Positions 12,519 through 22,080 of a stretch of 64,000 bases of DNA are shown here, in pieces. Under the pieces are notes generated by a model. That model searched no databases, was not told the DNA's origin, and saw nothing but the letters and a program-made list of their open reading frames with translations. Made by a program: the position numbers and the translations under genes. Positions within the stretch are counted from its first letter, which is position 1. Each line of letters starts with the position of its first letter. The DNA is from Plasmopara viticola (lineage: Eukaryota > Oomycota > Peronosporomycetes > Peronosporales > Peronosporaceae), in NCBI GenBank assembly GCA_001695595.3, contig MBPM02000129.1:1-64000 (forward strand). Direction: 5' to 3'.

Positions 12519-13650
12519 TACTTAGCAAACTTGACTGAGTTATTGCTCGAGCTGTGGTAGAGTATTACTAAAGCCTCACTTCTTTGATCCGACACATTGG
12601 ATGGGCTTTATGTGTGCCTGGACCTATAAACGCTTATGTCACCATAAGCACGAACAAGAGCTAGCGAGAAACCGATACGTGCTATACTTGGACCAATAGT
12701 ATCAAGAATGTGCATCGTCGCTGCTTGTGATAGGAAATTAAGTTTGAAATAAAACACCGGAAATTTTCTCCACGAGAAAAGTAAGTAAAATTTGACTGTA
12801 GAAGACATCTCTGATTTGTTTCGATTCTTCATGAGGACGCACGCCCACAAAAGAAAAAAAGTCATGATGTTTTCGTCTTTGGTAAAGCATCAACCTTCTT
12901 AGATTACGTGCCAGGTCAAGAGAGTTTATGGAGTATGTTTACTCGAGATACCGAGTAAAATTCGAGACATTCGAACAACAATCGCAAAGATCAACGGGAA
13001 GCTCGTCGTCGATACGTAAAGACCGAGAGTTGATACGCAGTGGCTGCCTTACAAACAGTCGAATGTCATGAAGAAGAGTCTTGATATCGCAAACGAGACT
13101 CAACTTGATAGCTTTGAGGAAGAGGTGGAAACGACGATATTTTGTATTGATTAAGAGAACGAAGGTAGCAACAAGAGAGAAGTGGGCATCGCTGCAGTAG
13201 CAGTTTTGACAAGCCACGTGGAGATGTGCAGTTGCACGATGACATGCTGTATTTACGCTTTTTAAAGATGGAATCAAGCGAACATTCTGTTTTGAGGCAG
13301 CTGGTGAAAGCGTTTGGTTTGTCTGCTCTGGATCAAGCGACGACGGTGCGATCACCTGGGTCTACCTATTGCAAAGTTTGTCCGGTGGTGGAAACAGGAC
13401 TATTTCGCCTTTTGCTGCCCTATTCAGCTCGCTATCCAATACCAAGCAATTACAACTGGTGGATGGGTCGAATGGTGCTCGTATTGGCACTAGCACGATC
13501 GATGCACGGAGCATTCGCACCGTCGCAGAGCTGCGTCGAGTGCTGCACACAAACAAGTAACCGGAGGCCATGATATTCCAAAAGATGATTAGCTCTTACG
13601 ATCTCCGAATCCCATGGCGAATTTCACGAACACTGAATATTGAAAGTTTT

Positions 13651-13796
13651 TGTCAACATTACACCGCTGAATGCATGTTGAACAGGTGGATGGCTTCACA
13701 GTAATTACAAGTACGTCACAATTAGTAATTACATATGGTAGCCGTTCATTGGTCAGGATAAACATATTCACTTCGGTTTCTACTTTCTTCTCAGCA
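13651..13796 (+). repeat. Copia-1 5' LTR
   Basis: 146 bp starting TGTCAACATTACACC and ending CTCAGCA, followed by a possible primer-binding site GGTTAACAGCCGC at 13,797. Same length and clear similarity to the Copia-4 LTRs. Confidence 0.9.
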
Positions 13797-13844
13797 GGTT
13801 AACAGCCGCAAACAACAGCCTCGCATCACCACACCGTCACCGCC

Positions 13845-14588
13845 ATGACTACCAAGCGCACCGAAGTCCTCCTAGGAGATGGTAACTACTACCATTGGGA
13901 ATTCAACATGAGAATGGCCCTCGCAAGAAAAGGGCTGCTGGGACACATTATGGGCGCGAAGGGCGAGAGCGAAATAACGGAAACGCGGCTCGTGAATGAC
14001 GCCAAGGCATTGGGTATAATTGCCCAGGGCGTCGACATACAACACCAGACCAAGATACGGTCTGCTACTCGTGCCCTGGAGGCATGGGGAACGCTTCGCG
14101 ATCTCTACCATCGTTCCACTCTACACAACCGTGTCACGATGACACGGCGCATTCATGAGTTTAAGATGGAGAGTGGCACTCGCATGGTGGAACATCTGGA
14201 CGCGTTCGATGAGCTGGTCGTGGGACTCCAGACGACGGGAGAGCCGGTAATTGAATCAAGACAGCTAGTATTGCTTCTGAGCAGCTTGCCGGCGGAATAT
14301 GGAATAATATCTTCTATCGTGGAGAACGCCAAGGACATCACTCTGATCGAAGTCAAGGAGAAGCTTTTGAAGAAGTCAGACAGACTACAGAAGAAGGAAG
14401 CAAGTGAGAAAGCGTTTCGAGCCACAGACAATAATGGACGGATTAAGGGCAGACGAGGAAGAGGCCGCAAGAGTTACGCGCCACGCAAGGGCGGCGGTTT
14501 TCGGGAAAAATGCTTCAATTGTGACCAGACTGGTCATATGAAACGGGACTGTCCAGCTGCTGAAAACCGTTCCAAAAAACCGTTATAG
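13845..14588 (+). CDS. Copia-1 Gag
   Basis: Uninterrupted 247-aa Gag, the structural protein that packages element RNA. Residues 1-200 match the Gag of Copia-4 (both open with a KRTEVL segment and contain YHWEFNMRMALARKGLLGHI or a close variant). The C-terminus has a basic RGRGRK stretch and a CCHC zinc knuckle, CFNCDQTGHMKRDC. It stops at TAG 14,588, just after a six-A run. In the related Copia-4 the zinc knuckle continues in frame into protease, so a one-base indel near the A-run probably separated Gag from Pol here. The start is chosen at the first ATG after the LTR leader. Confidence 0.85.
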   Translation: MTTKRTEVLLGDGNYYHWEFNMRMALARKGLLGHIMGAKGESEITETRLVNDAKALGIIAQGVDIQHQTKIRSATRALEAWGTLRDLYHRSTLHNRVTMTRRIHEFKMESGTRMVEHLDAFDELVVGLQTTGEPVIESRQLVLLLSSLPAEYGIISSIVENAKDITLIEVKEKLLKKSDRLQKKEASEKAFRATDNNGRIKGRRGRGRKSYAPRKGGGFREKCFNCDQTGHMKRDCPAAENRSKKPL

Positions 14589-14601
14589 CGGTAATGATGC
14601 A

Positions 14602-15147
14602 GTGTTTGCTGTTAGGAATGAGCAATCAGTAAGCTGGCTGATCGACAGTGGTGCGACGTCACACATGACCCCTCACCGAAGCGACTTGATTGACTTCAAG
14701 CGACTTGAAGACGACGTCAAGAATAAAATTGCAGATGGCAGAAAGTTACGCGTCGAAGGAGCTGGAATGGTGAAGCTTATCGGCTTAGATGGAAGACGCA
14801 TATCGATGATGGAAGTGCTGTTTATCCCTGGACTTAACAGACGTCTACTGTCAGTGGGAAAGCATGCCAAACGTGGACTAAGTGTGGAGTTTCAGCGTGC
14901 TTTGTGCACCATTTGGGACAAGAACGAGGCTTTGGCAACTGGGACAAGAAATGGGAAAGCTTACAGACTGGATTGTCAGCAAGAGGGGGTACGATTGGTG
15001 CAATACTCGGGAGCTGATAGTCAGTGTGAGTTATGGCACGCTCGTATGGGACATCCAAATGAGGACGTTTTAGTTAAGACTATGCGATCTACAGAAGGTA
15101 TTCCTGCGCTAAAACAAGGTAACAAGGCCCTGTGTGGTGTAGCATGA
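14602..15147 (+). pseudogene. Copia-1 Pol fragment: protease and GAG-pre-integrase
   Basis: Contains the aspartic protease active site WLIDSGATSHM near its N-terminus and the pre-integrase motif LWHARMGHPN near residue 145. The frame breaks near 15,139 (CGVA then stop) where a one-base shift leads into integrase. Gag precedes it in another frame. Confidence 0.85.
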
Positions 15148-16016
15148 AGAGCAAGCAGACGATCGAAGCCTTTCCAGGACGCTCCATGACAAAGACATCG
15201 CGTGTATTGGAGTTAGTTCACACAGACGTGATGGGACCCATGAAGACACTTTCAAAAGGAGGTGCTAAATACATTTTGACGTTTGTGGATGATTATTCAC
15301 GATATGTGGTGGCTTACTTTCTGGCAAAGAAGAGTGAAGTTGCCGACAAGATCACGATGTTTAAAGCACTGCATGAGAATCAGTGGGGAACCCGTATTAA
15401 GTGCCTGCGTTCGGACAACGGAACGGAGTTTGTCAACAAAACAGTTACGAATTTATGTCAGCGGAACGGTATCATACATCAGCGTACAGTACCATACAGT
15501 CCCCAACAAAATGGTATTGCAGAACGAATGAACCGTACGATAATGGAAAAGGCACGGAGCATGCTACACTACAAGTGTGTTCCGACATGTTGGTGGGCAG
15601 AGGCAGTAAGCACTGCGGTGTACCTGATCAACCGCTCTCCTAATACAATGCACCCAAATAACACCCCATATGAACTGGGATTTAAGATGAAGCCACGGAT
15701 GGATCATCTTAGGGTGTTTGGGTCTCATGGATATGCTCACGATGATCAAGTGAAGAGGACGAAGCTCGAAGCCAAAAGCTTCAAGTGCATGTTCCTTGGT
15801 TATGCCGAAGACACCAAGGGATACCGAGTTTACGATTTGGAGAAAGACAAGATATCAGTATCACGGTCGGTGAAGCTGGACGAGCGTGAAGTGGGCGGCA
15901 TTTATGAGACACACCCGCCCAAACAAATAAAAGTGATACACGTTACCAAAGACAACGATGAAAGTGCTGTGTCCGGGCCGACGGAACACCAACAAGATCA
16001 AGATAGAACTATGTAG
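15132..16016 (+). pseudogene. Copia-1 Pol fragment: integrase
   Basis: Carries the DDE integrase core: D in VHTDVMGP, D in LRSDNGTEF, E in NGIAERMNRT, followed by the Copia integrase C-terminal segment (LRVFGSHGYAH, FKCMFLGYAE). All three catalytic residues are present. The frame ends at an in-frame TAG at 16,014, after which the same frame continues in the next fragment. Confidence 0.85.
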
Positions 16017-16049
16017 TGTGAAGAAGGAGACGAAATTCCAGATGGTCCA

Positions 16050-17015
16050 ATGAATGAGGAGGAGTCCAACACAAATGAATCAAGGGTCGAGATGCTTCGA
16101 TTACCGACCTCAGTACACTCTGAACTGACAGAGTACAGAACTCCTACACTGGATGCACAGGAAGATCGATTGGTATTTCGACCGCAAGTGGAACGTTCAA
16201 GGCGTACATATGTACCAATGTTTTTGCTGGAAAACGGATCAGATGCCGATGAAAGTCTGGGAGGAAGCGAAGGACCACCATCTCCAAAGCGTGCAAGGAT
16301 TGATATAGACGGCCTGATAGCTGAAGCTATTCTCGCTTACGCTGTGAGTGTTGGTGAAGAATCAGACTTGCCTACCACGTATGCGCAGGCAATTTCTAGT
16401 GACGAGGCAGAACAGTGGCGACAAGTGATGGACGCCGAATTACAGTCGCATCACAAAAACAAAACATGGACACTCGTTCCACGAGAATCAATTGGACGTA
16501 CGATTGAATGCCGCTGGGTTTTTGCAAAGAAGCGTGACCAGAATGGATGTGTTGTGCGCTACAAAGCTTGATTGGTGGCTTAAGGTTTCAAGCAGAAATA
16601 CGGCGTGGATTTCTTCGAGACTTACTCTCCAGTGGCCAACATGAACTCAATTCGAGTTGTACTCGCAGTGTGTGCGGTATTGGACTACAAAATGGAACAG
16701 CTGGACGTCGACACCGCCTTTCGCAACAGTGTACTGTCGGATCGTGTTCACATGGAAGTTCCAATTGGTGTTAAGGGAGCTCAAGGATTTGCTTGTCAGC
16801 TGAACAAAGCTATATATGGTCTCAAGCAAGCTGCAAGCGCTTGGAACAAGACGATCGACCACGTCTTCAAGAAGAACGATTTTAAAAGAGGTGGAGCTGA
16901 TCAATGCGTCTACGTGAAGAAAGTGGTGGAAGGTTATGTGTACGTATGTCTTTATGTCGATGATATGATCATTGCAGCCGAGCGACGAGATTCTAGAGGT
17001 CAAAAGGATGATTAA
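16050..17015 (+). pseudogene. Copia-1 Pol fragment: reverse transcriptase
   Basis: The reverse transcriptase begins in the segment ending 16,571 (LPTTYAQAIS..., RWVFAKK). In-frame TGA and TAA follow inside the KARLVARGFKQ region near 16,569-16,585, and the frame resumes at about 16,605 (ETYSPVANMNSIR, QLDVDTAF, YVDDMIIAAE). The catalytic YVDD is intact. A further frameshift near 16,975 leads to the C-terminal part. Confidence 0.85.
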
Positions 17016-17946
17016 AAGTGTTTTCAAGATGAAGGATCTCGATATGGCGAAGTTCATCTTGGGCATGGAGAACGACCACGACATGACAGCTTCCACACTA
17101 ATGATCAAGCAAACACGCTACATTAGCGACGTGGCTGAGCGATTTGGACAGAAAAACGCCAAGAACGTCGACAGTCCGTGTACGTCCGGTCTCAAGCTGT
17201 CAACATCACAGTCACCAAGTACAGAAGCTGAGCGTTCAGAGATGCGATCAAGACCATACCGCTCACTAATTAGATGTCTGCTATATGTTACAACTTGCAC
17301 TTGGCCGGACGTCGCATACATCGTGACACAACTGTCTCGATTTCTCGAAAATCCGGGGTTACCACATTGGAACGCCGCAATTCGTGTATTGCGCCACTTA
17401 AATTCGAGACGTCATCATGGGATCGTTTACCAAAGAGAAACGGGAAAGGTGATTGTTGAAGCTTTTTCGGATGCTGACTGGGGTAGCAACACCGATGACA
17501 GACGGTCTGTCTCAGGTGTGATGATCAACATTGGTAAAGCTCCAGTTGTATTCAAGTCCAAGTATCAAAAAACCGTTGCACTAAGTTCCGCAGAAGCAGA
17601 GTATATGGCGCTCAGCTCGTGCACACAAGAAGTACTTTGGGCGCGCGCAATGCTCAAGGAAATAGGTCAAGAACAAGTGGAAGGCCCGCAAATACGGGAA
17701 GACAATCAAGGTGCGATAGCTTTGGCAAACAACGCGGGCTACCACGCACGTACAAAGCACGTGGACATCAGACATCACTTTATTCGGGAGAACGTTCAGC
17801 ATGGATTACTCAAGATTGGCTACATTGATACAAGGAGTCAGCTTGCAGATATGCTAAACAAGGCGCTTGGAACCAAGATGCTGAAGTATCTGCGCGAAGC
17901 CTCCGGAATCAAGACCAAGTCAGCAACAAAGGACGCACAGCACTAG
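16972..17946 (+). pseudogene. Copia-1 Pol fragment: reverse transcriptase C-terminus and RNase H
   Basis: A 324-aa frame covers the end of reverse transcriptase (FILGMEN, TRYISDVAERFG) and Copia RNase H (DADWGSNTDDRRS, VALSSAEAEYMAL, EDNQGAIALANN, KHVDIRHHFIRE). It ends KDAQH just before the polypurine tract. RNase H looks intact, but upstream shifts disconnect it from the rest of Pol. Confidence 0.85.
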
Positions 17947-17959
17947 CGGTGAGTGGGAG

Positions 17960-18079
17960 TGTTAACATTACACCGCTGAATGCATGTTGAACAGGTGGAT
18001 GGCTTCACAGTAATTACAAGTACGTCACAATTAGTAATTACATATGGTAGCCGTTCATTGGTCAGGATAAATATATTGA
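17960..18079 (+). repeat. Copia-1 3' LTR, truncated
   Basis: About 120 bp starting TGTTAACATTACACC. It matches the 5' LTR with only two or three differences, then breaks off after GATAAATATATTGA. The final ~26 bp present in the 5' LTR are missing. Confidence 0.85.
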
Positions 18080-18305
18080 CGGGTAGACGAAGGGGGGGAA
18101 AGCGGCTCTCATTATTTGATAATCTGAACTTTCTTGTAGGCTTTCCTTACTTTTGCTTTTTTCATCAAAGTGTATCTGTAGTATACATTGAGTCAAGAAG
18201 ATTGTATCTCTCATGCACGCGCTACCCCTTTAACTGTTTCAGTAAACACGGTTTCTGCAGGCCCAGCATGATCATGAGCTCACTATTTTTTTTGCACTGC
18301 AAGTG
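18080..18305 (-). repeat. Inverted fragment of array left arm
   Basis: This 225-bp piece is the reverse complement of about 640-865 of the unit: it reads GCGGCTCTC..., CTGTTTCAGTAAACACGG, CTGCAGGCCCAGCATGATCA. At 18,300 it passes, inside the inverted-repeat motif TTGCACTGCAAGTGGTGAAG, into right-arm sequence in normal orientation. The switch lies exactly at the inverted repeat shared by the two arms. Confidence 0.85.
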
Positions 18306-18931
18306 GTGAAGCATGCTTCGTTCGTGCGGTTTCGTGCTCATTCTGGCTACAATCCTGGCCACTGGTCACGGTCAATTCCCCCCTCGTCGCACTCCCCCTC
18401 CGCGCAATCGTCACTGACAAGTCAGGGATTAAATTGTTGTGGAATCCACCCTCAAAACCATGCAAGCAAGACAAGTTGACTCGTTCAAAGCCAAAGCTAA
18501 AGAGAAACCAAAACCGGCTTTAGTGACAAGAAAATTTATTGTCCTTTGGTTTACTCATTCAAATCAGTTGCTTTGTTTTTTTTAAGGCAAAAATACTGCG
18601 GTCTGACTCCTTGTAGCTACAAAGCCAATTTTTGATGTGATCGGTCGCTGCTAATGAAAGTATGCCACGTGCTATTGATTTTTCGCTGCGCTTAGCTCAC
18701 TAACAAATAAGTATCCAGAGGTCCTGGCGCACATGAAGCCCGTCTTGTGTATCAAACAGACTCCAATAGCACTTTACCGTTGCTCGAGCAATGTCTCGGT
18801 CAAGTTTACTCTTAGAGTATGGTAAATGGCGATCAAAGGGCCACTAATCTTGCCAAATATTCAAACACACTATCTTCAAATACACAAAGAGCAGTGTCAA
18901 CTTCACTGCAAAACGAACGGCCTTTTGACCA

Positions 18932-21092
18932 TACTTAGCAAACTTGACTGAGTTATTGCTCGAGCTGTGGTAGATTGTTATTAAAGCCTCACTTCTTTAA
19001 TCCGACACATTGGACGGGCTTTATGTGTGCCTGGACCTATAAACGCTAACGTCACCATAAGCACGAACAAGAGCTAGCGAGAAACCGATGTATACGTGCT
19101 ATACTTGGACCAACAGTATCAAGAATGTGCATCGTAGCTGCTTGTGATAGGAAATTAAGTTTGAAATAAAACACCGGAATTATTCTCCACGAGAAAAGTA
19201 AGTAAAATTTGACTGTAGAAGACATCTCTGATTTGTTTCAATTCTTCATGAGGACGCACGCCCACAAAAGAAAAAAAGTCATGTTGCTTTCGTCTTTGGT
19301 AAAGCATCAACCTTCTTAGATTACGTACCAGATTAAGAAAATTTATGGAGTATGTTTACTCGAGATACCGAGTAAAATTCGAGACATTCGAACAATAATC
19401 GCAAAGATCAACGGGAAGCTCGTCGTCGATACGTAAAAACCGAGAGTGGATACGCACTGGCTGCCTTACAAGCAGTCGAATGTCATGAAGAAGAGTCTCG
19501 ATCGCGCAAACGAGACTCAACCTGATAGTTTTGTGGAAGAGGTGGAAACAACGATATTTTGTACTGATTAAGAGAACGAAGTTAGCAACAAGAGAGAAGT
19601 GGGCGTCGCTGCAATAGCAGTTTTGACAAGCCACGTGGAGATGTGCAGTTGCACGATGACATGCAGTATTTACGCTTTTTAAAGATATAACCAAGCGAAC
19701 GTTCTGTTTTGAGGCAGCTGGTGAAGACGTATGGTTTGTCTGCTCTGGATCAAGCGACGACGGTGCGATCACCTGGGTCTACCTATTGCAGAGTTTGTCC
19801 GGTGGTGGAAACAGGACTATTTCGCCTTTTGCTGCCCTATTCAGCTCGCTATCCAATACCAAGCAATTACAGTTGGTGGATGGGTCAAATGGTGCTCGTA
19901 TTGGCACTAGCACGATCGATGCACGGGGCAATCGCACCGTCGCAGAGCTGCGTCGAGTGCTGCACACAAACAAGTAACCGGAGGCAATGATGTTTCAAAA
20001 GCTTGATAAGCTCTTTCGATTCCCGAAACCCATGGCGAATTTCACGCAACACTGAATACTGAAAGTTTTAATGTTATTATCTTACAAAGATCCTTGATTG
20101 TTGCAGCCAACCAACGTTCAAAACTTAAGGTAAAGGCGGTTTTAGCCCTGTATACTGAGGGGTGCTATAAAAAGTGGGGTATGGCGTAGTTAACGAAAAC
20201 TGAGGCGACTCCCTAATAAAAAGGTTGTAAAAAACTGTGCGGTGTGCGCCAGTCTTACTTGAACAGCCAAATCGACGTAAGCAATTTTTATAATTGATTA
20301 TTATGTTATGGTTCGAGTAAGAGGAACGCAAAGTACTGTGTCAAACCGCGACGAGTAAAAAACTATCACTCGGACAGCTCTCAATGGCACATCAATCAAA
20401 AGTCGTAATGGAATCAAAGGTTGACAGTACTGCAAAACAAAGCTGCAGTCTCTAAACATCATTGAGTTGGCTTAAACCAGCCCTCGGCTTTCGTCTAGTG
20501 AGCTGTGCGTCCGATTCTAGTTACAAGGGTGTTCAATGCGACCGTGAGAGCCTTTTAATTTATCGTCGATCGGTGGAAGCGCCATTAGATGAGTACAACA
20601 CATATCGCGACGATACACAATGCTGTATTTCTACAACATATTTCTATCAAAATCTTCGCTCCCGGTTCGGCTTTAGAATTGGTCAAAAAATCTCAAAGGT
20701 GGTACAGCTGCCTAATCTGATGCAATGATTAAGATGACTGTCGGTCTACTTAGGATGCTATTCATTTTCGATCGTAGCTCAGAGGAATGATGCAATTGCA
20801 TCGCATAACAACGAATTACTACTTGCTATTACTTTAAAAGTAAGAGACATTGCTAGATATTTTTAGACGGCATTGGTCTCATTGAAGTACCGTTTAGTGG
20901 ATAGAATCGAGATGATGTGTTTGCTATCAAGTAGTAAAGACAACGAATACTCCCCCGTATCAGAACGGCCGCTCCCATTTGTCGCATGGACGTCTTGTCG
21001 TGTGGACCATATGTAGATGGTTTATGCGACGAATAATGATGTGAAGATAAATGTGAGGGCGTACTTTGTAGGACAATGAAGTGCAAAAGGCG
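18932..21092 (+). repeat. Array unit, copy 5, truncated by Copia-2
   Basis: Starts with the same terminal sequence as the other units, has the same ~770-bp deletion as copy 4 (junction near 19,318), and runs to the equivalent of unit position about 2930. There the LTR of Copia-2 begins (TGTAACGACC at 21,093). No array sequence is seen on the far side of Copia-2, so the array ends here. Confidence 0.85.
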
Positions 21093-21270
21093 TGTAACGA
21101 CCTCTAATTGGGTGTCCCACAGTATGCCAACTTGACATATAAGAGAAATAGTCACATTCTAGAATATCGAGACAGAAGAACACGTGGCTACAAGTGAGTT
21201 AGAGCCGAAAGTTTGCTTTTTTCCTATAAACTTACTTTCCATTCTGCTCTGCGACAATCAAATTGTTATA
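21093..21270 (+). repeat. Copia-2 5' LTR (3' boundary approximate)
   Basis: Starts TGTAACGACC directly after array sequence. The end is uncertain because the 3' copy is truncated. It lies between CGACAATCA at 21,260 and the start of Gag at 21,275, where GGTTATGAGCCC may be the primer-binding site. Confidence 0.75.
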
Positions 21271-21274
21271 GGTT

Positions 21275-22080
21275 ATGAGCCCGATAACGAACCCGAACGA
21301 GATCCTCAGCGACGACAACTACTTTCTGTGGAAGTTTAACGCTTGCATGGCATTGGCCTGGAAGGACCTCCTCAATCATCTCGAGGTGGAGCCAGAAGAC
21401 GCAGTGAACGACCCCACCCAATGGAAAGCCGCCGATGTGAAAGCGCTGGCTGTGGTGTTGAAGCTGTTGAGTCCAACGTACCAGATGATGGTGAGAGAAG
21501 CCGATTCTGCATGGGAAGCATGGCACATTCTGCGTGCATCTTTCATGAAGCAGAGTATGCACAACCGTGTGCAGGTGCGCAAGCAACTCCACGAGTTCGC
21601 GATGGCCAGTGGTGGGAGTCTCATGGAGCATCCGGTGCAGTTCGATGAATTGTGTGCGAAGTTGGCTGCGGTTGGTGACGCTCTGCCGAAGAGGATAAGC
21701 TGGTGATCCTCCTTGGTAGTGTGCCAAGTGAGTACGATGCGATGGTGCGGCTCATCGAAGCGCGCGACCGTGTGACACTGCTGGAGGCGATAGAGATGCT
21801 CCGACGCGAATATGAGATGATTCAGAAACGCGAGGTGAAGGAGCAAGCATTCAAGGCGACGGTGAATGATAATGGTGGGAGATTCCAGAATGGGCGTGGA
21901 GGACGACGTGGACGGAATGCCAAGGGACACGGACGCAAAGGGCATAATCGTGATGACAAGAAGGAGTTCAAGGGCCAATGCTATGAATTTCACGAAGCAG
22001 GCCACAAGAAACAAGATTTCCCGGGGCTGAAGGGCAATGCCGGTGGTTCGGAGTTCGCGTTCTCCGCTATGACCGCTGGT
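21275..22080 (+). pseudogene. Copia-2 Gag, frameshifted
   Basis: A 143-aa frame (21,275-21,706) is followed, after a one-base deletion near 21,685, by a second frame that continues with ILLGSVPSEYDAMV and a basic Gly/Arg-rich tail. The zinc knuckle at 21,979-22,020 is broken: it reads CYEFHEAGHKKQDF, with Phe where the second and last Cys of CCHC belong. Both could be single G-to-T changes. Confidence 0.85.

Larger units (their letters stand above)
13651..18079 (+). mobile_element. Copia-1, Ty1/Copia LTR retrotransposon in array copy 4
   Basis: LTRs lie at 13,651-13,796 and 17,960-18,079. Between them are Gag, protease, integrase, reverse transcriptase and RNase H in the Copia order. A purine-rich stretch (GGTGAGTGGGAG) abuts the 3' LTR. 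The 3' LTR lacks its last ~26 bp, where the rearranged array sequence starts, and no target-site duplication is left. Pol carries several frameshifts and stops, so the copy is not autonomous, yet its LTRs are almost identical. Confidence 0.95.
12519..18931 (+). repeat. Array unit, copy 4, rearranged and split by Copia-1
   Basis: 12,519-12,900 matches unit positions 1-390. The sequence then jumps to the equivalent of about 1165 and continues to about 1900, where Copia-1 begins at 13,651. After the element, 18,080-18,305 is a reverse-complemented piece of the left arm, and 18,305-18,931 is a direct-orientation right arm. The middle of the unit (about 1900-3540) is missing. Confidence 0.85.
1..21092. 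repeat. Tandem array of a ~4.17 kb unit (at least five copies)
   Basis: The same sequence recurs head to tail with boundaries at 1, 4181, 8350, 12519 and 18932. The first three units are 4180, 4169 and 4169 bp and differ only by scattered substitutions and small indels, many in homopolymer runs. Copies 4 and 5 are more diverged, share an internal deletion of about 770 bp, and are interrupted by Copia-1 and Copia-2. The window opens inside the array, so more copies probably lie to the left. Each unit has long imperfect inverted terminal repeats and no protein domain I recognise. It could be an amplified non-autonomous DNA transposon or foldback element, or a satellite derived from one. Confidence 0.95.
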
